This document shows, in pieces, positions 1 through 12,100 of a DNA stretch of 64,000 nt. Under the pieces are notes generated by a model. It did no database searches, had not been told where the DNA came from, and saw only the letters and a program-made list of their open reading frames with translations. Positions within the stretch are counted from its first letter, which is position 1. Every line of letters starts with the position of its first letter. This DNA is from Symsagittifera roscoffensis (Eukaryota; Xenacoelomorpha; Acoela; Convolutidae). Location: contig NC_087071.1 in assembly GCF_963678635.1 (NCBI RefSeq), forward strand, positions 32,538,141 through 32,602,140. Reading direction: 5' to 3'. Made by a program: the position numbers and the translations under genes.

Positions 1-323
1 TGTTGTTGTTTTAACTAGTTTCATAGCATCCGATTTTAGCATCCGGTAATGTTTTTGGCCGAAAAAATTTTATGCTGAATGTTTATATAAGCGAGTTCTT
101 AAACTACTTAAAACTTACATATGGACTAACCATTTTTTGAAAGATGGATAGAGGAGTCTCACTTTTTCGATAATAAGCAAATGAGTCCCCACTTTACCAT
201 TCCCGAAGGGGCCCAACTAGGAACTGTCCTTATCTCACCAATCCTTACGGATCCCTAATTTACTTTCCGAGAGGATCCCAATCCGGAAGAGTCCTCGTTC
301 TGTCTACCTGAAAAAGCCCCTAC

Positions 324-392
324 TGGCCGATCCGGAAAAGGCGGCCTTATTTGCCGATCCGGAAAGGTTCTTATTCGCCGATCCTGAAAAAA
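324..392 (+). repeat. Three imperfect GCCGATCC units
   Basis: Three short tandem units of about 26-28 bases each start with GCCGATCC(G/T)GAAAA. They sit in the part of LINE copy A not shared with copy B. No function is apparent. Confidence 0.5.
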
Positions 393-790
393 ATGTTGTT
401 GACGAAGTTCCACTATGTTGGGCAAAAGTGCCGACCCGACATCCAACCACACGGCAAGCAGGGCAGTATGTCGTAGACTGCTGTGGACAATTTAAGTCAC
501 TTGAATGGCGATTAATCAAATAAGTACAGATTAGGAAGATTCCATGGGTTGCAATTTCTTTCCCGTAGGTCTTGTTGGTTGCCTCTCAAGCGCACTTTTA
601 TCATGATCAATGTACCTCTCAAGCGAAATTTTATTACTTCTAATGATATTTTTTACTTTATTGATACTAGCAACATTACTATGCGTAGACATTAACCCAA
701 ACCAAGGGTCAATTTTAATCTTCTATGACATATCGAGAAACTACCAAATTGCAAAAACGGCAGAAAATTTCTAAATCTAAATCACAGGAT

Positions 791-1755
791 TTTACACAGA
801 AAAAGATCTAGTCTTAAAGAACTAGCCAACAATTGTTGGGTCAACACAATTTATGGATTCACTGAGACACGGTTTAATGACTCGATAGACAACAACTTTT
901 GAAAACTGGATATTGATCATTTTTTCGCTTTCCGATGTGATAGATCAACAATAGTAAGTAAAAAAGCTAGAGGCGGAGGAGTGACCATGCTTTTTTTCCA
1001 GGCATTTGAATCCTAAACTACGCAGAGACTCAAACATGCTCCATCAAAAACTTGACAGCATCTGGGCAAAATTTTTTTCATTAAAAACAAAACTGAACAT
1101 TCAACTCAAATAAACATTTCATACAATCCAAATAAGACGCAGCAAATCGATCAATACCAACGCTTTCAGAAACGCTAATGATTAAATTTTTACAGACTTA
1201 AACTCAATAGAAACGGATTTGAAAAATTTGTTTCACCGCTGACACTAAAACTGACCCTTTAGCTTCAATTTACACAGTTTACACAGAAAAAGATCTAGTC
1301 TTAAAGAACTAGCCAACAATTGTTGGGTCAACACAATTTATGGATTCACTGAGACACGGTTTAATGACTCGATAGACAACAATTTTTGAAAACTGGATAT
1401 TGATCATTTTTTCGCTTTCCGATGTGATAGATCAACAATAGTAAGTAAAAAAGCTAGAGGCGGAGGAGTGACCATGCTTTTTTTACAGGCATTTGAATCC
1501 TAAACTACGCAGAGACTCAAACATGCTCCATCAAAAACTTGACAGCATCTGGGCAAAATTTTTTTCATTAAAAACAAAACTGAACAGTCAACACAAATAA
1601 ACATTTCATACAATCCAAATAAGACGCAGCAAATCGATCAATACCAACGCTTTCAAAAACGCCAATGATTAAATTTTTACTGACTTAAACTCAATAGAAA
1701 CTGATTTGAAAAATTTGTTTCACCGCCGACACTAAAACTGACCCTTTAGCTTTAA
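791..1755 (+). repeat. 487-bp tandem duplication inside LINE copy A
   Basis: The segment beginning TTTACACAGAAAAAGATCTA at 791 starts again at 1,278 and continues, nearly identical, to about 1,755. It covers the endonuclease relic. Copy B lacks most of this segment, jumping from the AGAACTAGC motif straight to ACATTTCATAC. The duplication is therefore younger than the A/B split, or was lost from B. Confidence 0.85.
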
Positions 1756-3050
1756 TGTTGGAATCTGAATTAAAAATGATTGATAAAACTATGCCATTCA
1801 AGCGAAAAATTTACGAGAAATGAAAATAATCAGAAACAGAATCTAAACTTGCTCAACACACAATAATTGGGACTACTTCTACAGGCGAAACAATCCTGAG
1901 AACATGTTCAGTTATTCCATTTCTAATAAAATTAATTGCTTGCAAAAGTGCGCAACATCAAAAATTGTTTTCATTCAAAACGACAAACCAAAAAACAACT
2001 TTACAGCCGATAATTTTTGATCACCATTTTTGAGTCCAAAAACAATTGAGCGGCAGAATTGGAGCATTAAAAAGACACTGGAAGCTCCTAAAAGCTGACC
2101 AACGAAAGTGCACTGCTGGAAAACTTTTTTGATGACACGATAACCAATAACATTGAAAGGTTCATCTTAAAATATTACAAATTTTTCAAACTAGGATGTT
2201 TTTGAGAAAACAATGGAAGCAGTGCTGATAAAGTAATCAACAGAAACCTTACAGAAACTAAACATGGTAAACAGCAATTTTCTCTCGGGTTCAAAAATGA
2301 AATCAATTGTAAAAGCAAGAACTGATAAAAATCATTTCGAGTTAACCACCTGGACCATCTGACAAACCAGCGTGAGCTTTAAAAAATTGATGCCATGAAA
2401 TTTACACGCAACTCACATTTCTGGTAAATGATTGCATGAAAATTGAATCATTCATAAGTATACTCAAAAAAGACATTCTAAGCCCAATCTAAAAAAAGAT
2501 GACCCAAAAAAAACTGAGAATTATAGACCAATCTCATTAACAGGTGCACTCTCTAAAGACTTTTAAAAAATTTATACAAACAAATCCAGGAATTTCTATT
2601 GATTTGTAACCTGCTCAGTAACACCCAATTTGGCTTTACTACCTCAGGTTTAAAAATTGACCTAATTTTTATTGCAATGAGTTTTTCCGCAAACCAATAG
2701 ATAAAAAACAAACTCGTTGTCATTACTCTATTAGATCTATCAAAAGCATTCGATTCAATTAGTCATGATTATTTAAAGGTTAAACTGATTAATCTGAGTC
2801 TTTTGACAGCCTTGAAATTGATTCATAGTTTCCTAAGCAACAGACAACGAAAAACTGTAGTAAACAACACTGAATCCTTTCGGATCTCAATCCAACCAGG
2901 TGTACCGCAAACTACAATTTGCGGACCCTTTATCGTCAACATATAAATCAATGACTTAAATAGAAATCTAAATAAAAAGTGCAAAGCACTGCAAAATGGA
3001 GACAATTCGCTACTTTTTTGCCATGTTAATAACGTTTATGACACATTATA

Positions 3051-3945
3051 AATGCATCAGTAAAAAATAAATGCATCAGTAACTATAAGTTCAAATTTAA
3101 AAAATCGTCACAAATTGCAAAGCTAAGAAAATTGCTTTTTCCGATATATTGTTTGTGTGAAAAATCTCTTTTCAGGTCGTTTCAAATGCATTGAAGTTGA
3201 ATCAATAAAAAGCCTGTAGTGACTCTAACTTTGAGTAACCAGAGTCTTTTTCTTGTGTGTTCGGTAGCAAATACAACCCAACAGTTTTAGAAGAATTTTA
3301 ATTCAATTTAAAAAAAGTTAAAAATCAATTTTTTTTGCCTTTGAAAAAAAAGCTCTTCATACTATTTCCGAAAATTAAATAGCGGGAATCATAGACTTTT
3401 AATGCCACTGAAACTCTAATTATCAAAAAATCCTGTTCTATGTTGAATTGAAAAAAATTACATTGTGTGTATCGAAATCATAAAACACAAAAACGAATTT
3501 TTGATAATGCTGTTTCACTCAATTCTCAACATGAGTGAAACAAGCGCGACCCTTTTTTTGAAAACAAAACTTTCACTCAGATTTCATCATCAAGCAGATA
3601 TAATGCATCAAGTTCAAGTGTAGTCTTGTCTAGATTTTTTGCAGGACATTGTATTATCTTCAACAAAGTGTTTCACTTGGTTTGCAGTGTTTATAAAAAA
3701 ATTTCTGCATAGTTTTATTGATATACGGCCTAAAAATTGCTATCTGATATTTTTGAACGCTGGGCCAAAATGTTAAAATCACAATGTATGTAAGTTTTTT
3801 GTTTATTTTGATCACATACTTACATTTTTTATTATAAACCACAGCTCAAAGTACCGTTTCTATTTTAGTTGTTTACAACAAAATAGACTTGTAGCTTAAT
3901 ACGTGTTGCAGCGTCGGGTTTCTATTGATGGATATAACTAATTTT
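3051..3945. other. No gene seen; AT-rich spacer between LINE copies
   Basis: No supported coding region is visible. A small duplication of ATGCATCAGTAA(A/C)TA lies near 3,052-3,085. The 60-codon open frame at 3,660-3,842 on the minus strand has no recognisable features. Confidence 0.6.
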
Positions 3946-6440
3946 TTGTTATTTTAACTAGTTTCATAGCATCCGATTTTAGCAACCGGTAATGTTTTTG
4001 GCCGAAAAAATTATATGCTGAATGTTTATGTAAGCGCGTTCTTAAACTACTTAAAACTTACATATGGACTAATCATTATTTGAAAGAACAGACCTTAAAA
4101 AAATTTCAAGTTTTCAGCAAAAAAGGACGGTTTTGAAGGTAGATCCTTCTTGGTACATAGAATTTTTTTGGAAAGGCTATATACCCCATCCAAAAGGGTA
4201 CTAACGGTTAGCTAAAGCATTTGTTTTATGTTTTGATGATTTTGGAGATTCAGGGTTCTTAAAAACAAGCAAGTAGGACAAAAAGTACGTAATTTTATGA
4301 TATTTTTTAATTTATTTATACTAGCGACATTACTATGCGGAGACATTAACCCAAACCAAGGTTCAATTTTAATCTTCTATGACAAATCCAGAAACAACGA
4401 AATTGCAAAAACAGCAGAAAATTTCTACATCTAATCTACAGAAATTTACACCGAAAAAGATCTAGTCATAAAGAACTAGCTAACACTTAAACATTTCATA
4501 CAATCCAAAAAAGACGCACCAAATCGATCAATACCAACGCTTTCAAAAACGCTAATGATCAAATTTTTACAGACTTAAACTCAATAGAAACGGATTTGAA
4601 AAATTTGTTTCACCGCCGACACTAAAACTGACCCTTTAGCTTCAGTTTTAGAATCTAAATTACAAATGATTGATAAAACTATGCCCTTCAAGCGCAAAAG
4701 TTACGCGAAATGAAAACAATCAGAAACAGAATCTAAAATTGCTCAACACACAATAACTGGGACTCCTTCTACAGGCGAAACAATCCTGAGAACGAGTTCA
4801 ATAAATTCTTTTCTAATATAATTAATTGCTTGCAAAAGTGCGCACCATCAAAAATTGTTTTTATTCAAAACGAGAAACCAAAAAAATTTTTTATCACCAT
4901 TTTTGAGTCCAAAAACAACTGAGCGGCAGAATTGGAGCATTAAAATGACACTGGAAACTCCTAAAAGTTATCCAACGAAAAAGCACTGCTGGAAAACTCT
5001 TACGATGACATGATAACCAATAACACTGAAATGTTCATCTTAAAATATTACATATTTTTCAAACTAGGATGTTTTTTGAGAAAAAAATGGAAGCGGTGTT
5101 GATGAAGTAATCAACAGAAACCTTACAGAAACTAAACATGGTAAATAGCAATTTTCTCTCGGGTTTAAAAATGAAATCAATTGTAAAAACAAGAACTGAT
5201 AAATATCTTTCGAGTAAACCACCTGGACCATCTGACAAACCAGTGTGAACTTTAAAAAATTGATGCCATGAAATTTACACGCAACCTACATTTCTTGTAA
5301 ATGAATGCAAAAAAAATCGGTTCATTCATAAGTATACTCAAAAAAAGACATTCTTAGACCAATCTACAAAAAAGATGACCCAGAAAAACTGAGAATTATA
5401 GACCAATCTCATTAACAGGTGCACTCTCTAAAGACTTTTAAACAATTTACAAACAGATCCAGGAATATCTAATGATTTGTAACCTGCTCAGTAACACCCA
5501 ATTTGGTTTCACTACCTCAAGTTCATAAATTGACTTAATTTTTATTGTAATGAGTTTTTCTGCAAACCAATGGATAAAAACAAATTCGTTGTCGTAACTC
5601 TATTAGATCTATCAAAAGCATTCGATTCAATTAGTCATGATTATTTAAAGTTAAACTGAAGGATCTGGGTCTTTTGACAGCCTTAAAATTGATTCATAGT
5701 TTCCTAAGCAACAGACAACAAATAATTGTAGTATACAACACTGAACCCCTTCGGATCTCAATCCAACCAGGTGTACCGCAAAGTATAATTTGCGGACCCT
5801 TTATCTTCAACATATAAATCAATGACTTAAATAGAAATCTAAATGAAAAGTGCAAAGCACTGCAAAATGGAGACAATTCACTACTTTTTTGCCATGTTAA
5901 TAACGTTTATGACATATTTCAGAAATCATGCCAAAAATTTTCTCTGTATTTCACAAAAAACTCAAAACAAGCGAAACTGAACTGATCTTTTTTTCAGCAA
6001 AAAACATCCAGCTAGAACCAATCAAACAAAATTCAATATTATTTTAGATGATAACAGAACGAAAGAAAACCACGAAGAAAGTGTTTGGGGGTAATTCTTG
6101 ATTATTTCCTTACATTCCAAGGTGAAGTGAAAAGTATATAAAGAAAAACGGCCCGCGGAATCACAATGTTACAATCCATAAGAAAAAACGCTGACAATTA
6201 AAAACAGATTACAGATACTGAATACTCTAGTCATAAAGCCATTTGCATTACCGAGCGGTATTTGCATTCCATTAGTAAGCGGTATAACAAAGAATCTGAC
6301 TAAACCACTTGAAAAAAAAAACAAACTGGGCAATAAAGACCTGCTGCGACAGAAGGCAATTTGATCTCATCAATTTAAATTCTTCAATTTAAAAAGAGGC
6401 TTGGGTCTTGTTATATTAAATTTCTGTAAAATTTATTTAA
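3946..6440 (+). mobile_element. Decayed LINE, copy B
   Basis: This is a second relic of the copy A family in the same orientation. It matches A at its start, at the INPNQG-like segment (about 4,330) and through the RT motif A (LLDLSKAFDSISHDY, about 5,600) and motif B (QPGVPQ, about 5,765). It lacks the endonuclease stretch duplicated in A. Past the point where A ends it continues into what looks like the RT thumb and C-terminal part (TELIFFSAKN at about 5,970, NKLGNKDLLRQKAI at about 6,330). It is not functional. Confidence 0.7.
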
Positions 6441-6739
6441 CAAGTCAAAAAATGCATGATCTGCACTGTTCTTTGTTTACTCGATCAAAGCAATGACCTT
6501 GAGCGGTCATTAAAAATGGAGCATTTTCGTAAAGTAAATGCAAGCCCCAATTGAACACGCGAGACGTGTACAGGAGGCGAGAGCTCACACTAAGATACTA
6601 GTGTGACGTTATGCATGTCAGATCGATTCGAGTTTCAATTTTTCTTTCGAGTTAAACTATTCAAATTGAGAGAAATATATGACTTTAACCCTGTACCCGG
6701 AAGGGTTGAGATTTAGTTAACCCTGGATGTAGATATTTA
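6441..6739. other. Spacer with two adjacent short hairpins
   Basis: ACACG-CGAGA-CGTGT (6,555-6,569) is followed by TCACACTA-AGATAC-TAGTGTGA (6,585-6,606). No gene is visible. They could be the edge of a small element or a structured leader; nothing shows which. Confidence 0.5.
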
Positions 6740-7210
6740 ATCAATAAATGGATTTTTCAACCAAGGCCGTCGGCCCTAGCACTGATATTTTTCTGAATAA
6801 GCTTTGCATGAACTTGAGCACGAGTACCGAGGACAGGAAGTTTTCTTATGCAGAGAATCTTCCTCACAATAAATGGTGCGAACGCTACCTGTGTACTCAA
6901 CATTATCAATGATATAACTGCTTTCGAGGAAATTTTTTTATTTAGAGCCCAGGGAACAAAAGCTCGTCTTTATAAATTTGTATGATAGACCCGTAGCCTT
7001 TGTTCTGTGCAGGTGTAAGTTTTCTCATTCTGGTTGTCTTGATCCCCAACTATCTGGCTCTCTTTACGTCTATCAACAGTATATTTTACTCTTCCATATC
7101 TAAAAATTTCCTAGGATTTTGACTGGATAATGCAATGAAGTGATTTCTAGCTGTAACCTCGTTTACTTTGCTTTGGTGTTTTCGACCTGATTACTTTCGG
7201 AGAATCATCA
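6740..7210 (+). mobile_element. 5'-truncated copy of the PHD-RT-nuclease retroelement
   Basis: Bases 6,740-6,950 match the end of the ORF of the larger element at 11,650-11,850, from the GGCC(GT)CGGCCC-AGCAC stretch to ATAAATG, with many substitutions and small indels. Bases 7,091-7,200 match the larger element's 3' UTR at 11,993-12,095 (CTTCCATATCTA, then GGATTTTGACTGG). The order and spacing (about 140 versus 128 bases between blocks) are preserved. This fits 5' truncation during target-primed reverse transcription. Confidence 0.7.
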
Positions 7211-8964
7211 AAAACTCTGGATCTAATTTAAAAAAGGTGAGAGATTCCGGAAAAAAAATTCGGACATGTGTTGGAGAACAAATTATCTCCAAAAACGAAA
7301 GTTGCAATAAATCGTTTAAACAATTATGCAATAGTTTTAGGTATTCATAATCTGTGTCTCCTAAATCTTCCAAAAGTAAATACTTTGACTCAGTTGTCCA
7401 TATCTGATGATGCTGATTATAGTGAAGATGTAAGAGCCAGTTAAAGCAAAATCTCCTGACTTTCCCTCACGTTAAACTTTAATTTTTCTTAGTTTCTTTA
7501 TTTCCAAAGGTTTTTGTACTGGGTGAAATTTTGAAAGTGTAACTTTCGCACGGAAGTACATATCGACGAAAAAAGCTAGGTTCTAAAACGACTGGCCAGC
7601 GTCTAAACACCGCTCTATATGCTTTTAACCGTCTCTGCCAAAGCCAGTTCTTTGTGTGGTCTTTCTAAGATCGGGTCGACAAAACGTTACTGTTTCCGGC
7701 TTCGTTCAGAACGCTCTAATTAACTTAATTACATGCAGAAAGATTGAGCTCATGGCTAGGTTTCAGTATCCCCAGACCACGGGCTACTTCATATTTATCA
7801 GATTACTATTGTTTTTGTTCAGTAGATAAAAATCATCATCTCCATCGAAGATGGATCAACTCTATTGTGCCATTCTGCCAGACTGGCCAAGAGCAACCTT
7901 CCAGCGAAACACGAAAAAACGAGTAAAGGTCTTATCGACGAAAAAGTGCTGCGAAGGAGGGTAGAAACATTGTAGAAATTTCAATTTTCAAAATTTCGAT
8001 TGTCGGACGGATATTTCTCAGAAATACAAAAAACCTTTTGACTGAAAAAGGTGAAAAAATCAGAACAACAGCAAATATAGTGAAAAACAGTGCACGTTAA
8101 CACAGAAAAACGAAGCCTCTTATCGTGATGATCACACACGATAAGACCCTTAGCAGAAAAAGATAGTGGGGAAGGATGCTTCAGTGGGGAAGTGGTGGAA
8201 AGCAGTACACTCCCGTGCCACGAATTGGGAGTGATAACGACGTTATCTCGAGGAAAACACGGAATTGGAGGCTCGGTCCTCCAGAGACAGATATATGGTG
8301 AAAGACCGTAGTAAACTAATTTTGTAGCTACTCTGATGTCATAGACATTTGAATTGACACCGGTATTTTTTGATATTTTAGAATATGAGTAGCTAGGAAG
8401 AGCAAAGGGTCAATCCTTTTCCAATGAATTTAATATAGAACTGTCACCAAAAACATATTAAAATAGGGTATTTGAGCCGTGCTTTTAATAGCAATCACGT
8501 AGTTTGAGGATCCGAGACCCAGCTATGTGGTTGTGTTCGCATGTAAATGAAAGCTGATCAAAAGTCGTTTCTGATCAATAACGAGGATTGATCAGATTGT
8601 TCCTTTTAGCCTAATTGTTGTGATAAACTTATTAAATAGATTTGTTATGTTTGATGTTTGTGCCTGTATGTGGAGCGCCCTCTGAGGGATTTTAGAGACA
8701 GGTCTGTTCAGTGGCTTTCTGTGGGGAGGTGGGGAACTGGAACTGGCTTGAGGAGTCTGATGGTGCGCCGCTGGACCTATTGAGCTCGGGTGAGATTGTT
8801 CCTTGTTATTGATTTTTATAATTCGATTTTAAATTTTAAATTAATTTAGTTGTCTTTTTTTTTATTTGCATATTTGTAAAATTCCCACTATCCGCTTATC
8901 ATGGGTTAGTTCAGTCCCCTAAAGTCCAGTCAAAATCCTTTTTTTACCTTTATGCTGCGTCAAG
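7211..8964. other. No coding gene seen; cluster of inverted repeats at 8,118-8,395
   Basis: No recognisable open frame was found. Several short perfect inverted repeats cluster here. TCTTATCGTG pairs with CACGATAAGA (8,118-8,146). GATAACG-A-CGTTATC spans 8,233-8,247. GGAGG-CTCGGT-CCTCC spans 8,267-8,282. TAGCTACTC (8,325-8,333) pairs with GAGTAGCTA (8,387-8,395). The stretch 8,640-8,964 directly precedes the retroelement ORF and may be its 5' UTR. Confidence 0.5.
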
Positions 8965-11865
8965 ATGAGGAAAAACAACAAAGAGTGTAGAAGCAAAGAT
9001 TGCTTAAAACCTTCAGGACTGATAAATTGGATTAGATGTGATTGTTGTTCTAGTTGGTATCATATCAGTTGTGTAAATATTTCTCTTAGCGACTCTAAGA
9101 AAACCCAATGGTTTCAGTGTTCTTTATGCGTTGATGTAAAAACTGTTAATAAAGCAACAATAGGTAATGATTTATTGCTAGACAATTATGTTAATACAGC
9201 CATCTCAAATGTCCGAGTACTCAAGAGAGTACCAAAAGACTCGCGTGTTCCCTTGGCGGAAAGTCTGTCGGACAAAATAAATGACATCGTCTACAATGTA
9301 GAAGATGTTACAAAATGGCAAATTTTTTTTATTGTCGTTCTTTTTTTTTTGGAGCAACCGAAAAGAAGTGGACGCAAACAGACCACAAGCATGAGCTCTT
9401 TGATAAATAAAAAAATTCGAGCAAATGACGTGTCACTTCCAAAACCCCATCCCCAAGTTTCAAGCCCGCCTCTGAGTGACCTCGAGCAGAGAATAAAGTT
9501 AATAAGTAGTAAGCTCAATGAAGGAAATGTAAAGGGAAGAATAATGCTTGCTGCTTCGGATGACAAAACAGCTCCTTTTTCAACTGATAACTATCAAAAA
9601 TTGTTGTCTAAGCACCCGCAGCGAGCCAAATTTGCAGCTCCAAATCCAGAAAAGTTGGATAGTTTTTTCGTAACCGATTTCGACCTATACAAAGCGATAA
9701 TGTCCTTTCCAAACGGATCAGCAGCAGGTCCTGATAAAATATTTCTCAAATTTTTAAAGATCTTGTTAGTAAGTCGAATGGCAGTGCAGGACTTAATTTT
9801 CTGAAATCGCTTACTAAGCTGATAAACCTCATTGGAGATGGCAAAATACCGGAACCACTAAGACCTTTCTTTTTTGGCGCAAAGCTTATCGCCCTCATAA
9901 AAATAGACGGAGGGTTGAGACCGATTGCCATAGGCAACACGCTGAGACGTATCGCGTCTAAATGCGCTGGAAGCAAGGCCCTCTCCGAGCGACAAAATTT
10001 TTTCGGAAACGTACAGGTAGGATGCGGTACCAAACGAGGAGCAGAAATAGCTGCGCACTCGTTTCGAAACCTAATTGAACGCGACGACAATCCAAAATGT
10101 ACTGTTCTTTTAAAATTAGATTTTAAGAATGCCTTTAACTCTTTAAACAGAGAAACAATGCTGAATCATGTTTTTTCAAATCGCCCCGAATTGTATAATT
10201 ACACCCATTGCGCGTATGGTAAACCTAGTTACCTTTTTTACGGAAGCTCTGTCATAATGTCAGAAGACGGAACTCAGCAAGGTGATCCTGAAGCCCCACC
10301 CCTTTTTGCGGAAACAATTCATACACTAGTCAAACAGTTGGAGTCGAAAATTAACATCTGGTATTTAGATGATGGGAATTTAGCCGACGACTATAAGGTA
10401 GTACTCCGGGACCTTAAAAACATTCTGAAATCGGAACAAATTTACGGCCTGAGCTTAAACACTGAGAAGTGTGAACTTTGTTTTTTGGGACCGACTACTA
10501 GTACGCAGTATAATTCAATTTTAACACAATTTCGAAAAATATGCCCCAAAATAAAAATAAAAACAAAAGAAGAACTCCTCATTTTAGGATCTCCAATCGG
10601 CGAGCTTTGCCGAAAAGAATTGCTCGACGAAAAAATTAGGGAGCTTGAAAAAATCTCTGATATCATTGACAAACTAGACGCCCATTATGGTTTTTACCTC
10701 CTGAAAAATTGCTTTAGCATGCCAAAACTCCTATATTTTTTGCGTACGAGCCCTTGTTTTTTGCAAAATCATTTTTTGGAACGCTACGATAAATTACTAA
10801 GAAATTCGTCGTGCAAGGTCACTAACGTGAAAATGGATGATAACCAGTTTTTACAAGCAGTTCTCCCGGCAGCCAAAGGTGGCTTGGGCGTTTCTTCCGC
10901 TCGTCTTCTCGCTTTACCCGCTTTCTTAGCCTCAGCAGTAGGAGCGGAAGATGCCCTGAGCGAAATCTTTGGTTTGGAGCATGTGGATGGAACCTATGAT
11001 GATGCGCTTAAACGGTGGTTTGACCTTGGAAAAATTGAAATGGCTTCGGAAAATGAAATCCAAAAAAAATTGGACGGAGCCAATTTTTGACAGCGAAATT
11101 GCAGACTTGATTTTACGACTCGAACCAACGGATGTAAAAAGGTTAAACGCGTTCCAAGATAGATTTGGATCCCAATGGTTGAACGTCATCCCGTGCAAAA
11201 ATTTAAGGTTAAAACTGTCGAACCAACAACTCAGAATTGCGATAGGACTTCGATTAGGATCAAAAATATGCGAACGGCATAAATGCGTGTGCGGAAAAGA
11301 CGTTACCGAGGATGGTTGGCATGGTCTTTCTTGCCTCAAAAAAGCAGGGAGATTCTATAGGCATTCAAACCTGAATGCCCTTATAAAGCAGAGTCTATCA
11401 TCTACTCACATCCCGTCTGTTTTAGAACCACGACACCTCTACAGGACCGATCAGAAGCGACCAGACGGTTTGACGCTCGTTCCATGGGCTGATGGTAAGC
11501 AGCTCTTGTGGGATGTAACGGTAGTAGACTCCTTAGCTCCTTGTAGGATTAATGCCGGGTCTGTTTGTAACCCTGGTACGGCTGGCGCTGAAGCGGAAGA
11601 GCGAAAAATTGACAAGTATAAAGATCTTGTAAATGATGGATATCTTTTTCAACCGCTAGCTTTTGAAATTCAGGGCGCGGCCGGCCCCAGCACAGAAGTT
11701 TTTTTGAGCAAGCTTTGTAAGAACCTAAGCATATGCACTGAGGAACCCAGAGCAGGCAGCTTTTTAAAACAGAGAATCTCCCTGGCAATACAGATTGCGA
11801 ACGCCGCTTGCGTACTCGGAACAATAAATGACAAAATAACTTTCGACGAAAATTTTTACTTGTAA
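8965..11865 (+). pseudogene. Retroelement ORF: PHD finger, reverse transcriptase, CCHC and R2-like nuclease (two frameshifts)
   Basis: Three overlapping reading frames form one polyprotein. Frame one (8,965 to about 9,755) starts with a PHD-type finger with C8, C13, C25, C28, H33, C36, W49, C52 and C55. The next frame (about 9,755-11,070; open from 9,915) carries reverse transcriptase motif A (LKLDFKNAFNSL), B (QQGDPEAPPLF), C (WYLDDG) and D (GLSLNTEKCELCF). The last frame (about 11,070-11,865) carries a Cys-Cys-His-Cys knuckle (CVCG, HGLSC) and RPD-x15-D (RPDGLTLVPW, LLWDVTVVD). This is the signature of the restriction-like endonuclease of R2-superfamily non-LTR elements. The frames change at T/A runs near 9,745-9,760 and at an A8 run near 11,068, so the breaks could be decay or sequence error. 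The catalytic residues look intact. Exact clade not assigned. Confidence 0.8.
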
Positions 11866-12100
11866 CACTTGTATATTATATTATCTTGTGTCGAGTTGCG
11901 TGTTCTTATTGAAGAAGCGTAACCCGTATCGATTTTAAATGAAAAGGACTTAAACACTTGACATCTTCTTTTATCATTATCACTTCCATATCTAGAAAAT
12001 TCCAAGGATTTTGACTGGAATACATGATGAAGGGACTCATGACTGTAACCTCGGTTACTATGATACTTTTGACCTTCTGATTACCATTAGAAAAAAGTCG
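11866..12100 (+). mobile_element. 3' UTR of the PHD-RT retroelement
   Basis: Non-coding sequence after the element's stop codon. The segment from 11,993 recurs at 7,091 behind the truncated copy, which identifies it as element sequence. A third, shorter echo (GGTTACCATGATAGTTTCTGA) lies at about 12,792-12,825. The exact 3' terminus and any target duplication could not be fixed. Confidence 0.55.

Larger units (their letters stand above)
1..3050 (+). mobile_element. Decayed LINE, copy A
   Basis: This is a non-LTR retrotransposon relic full of stops and frameshifts. Around 690 it reads like the INPNQG segment that precedes the endonuclease in many CR1/L2-type elements. At about 795-1000 there is an APE-like endonuclease relic (GFTETRFNDS, then RGGGVTMLF). 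At about 2,715-2,960 the reverse transcriptase motif A survives as LLDLSKAFDSISHDYL and motif B as QPGVPQ, while the FADD motif has decayed. The first 145 bases recur at 3,946-4,090, and 640-790 recurs at 4,297-4,450, so A and B belong to one family. Bases 146-640 are not shared with B. Homology to B stops near 3,045, inside the RT domain. The clade is a guess from motif style. Confidence 0.7.

Noticed and set aside
9291..9566. Minus-strand ORF of 91 codons opposite the retroelement
   Set aside because: Shadow of the + strand polyprotein, no features.
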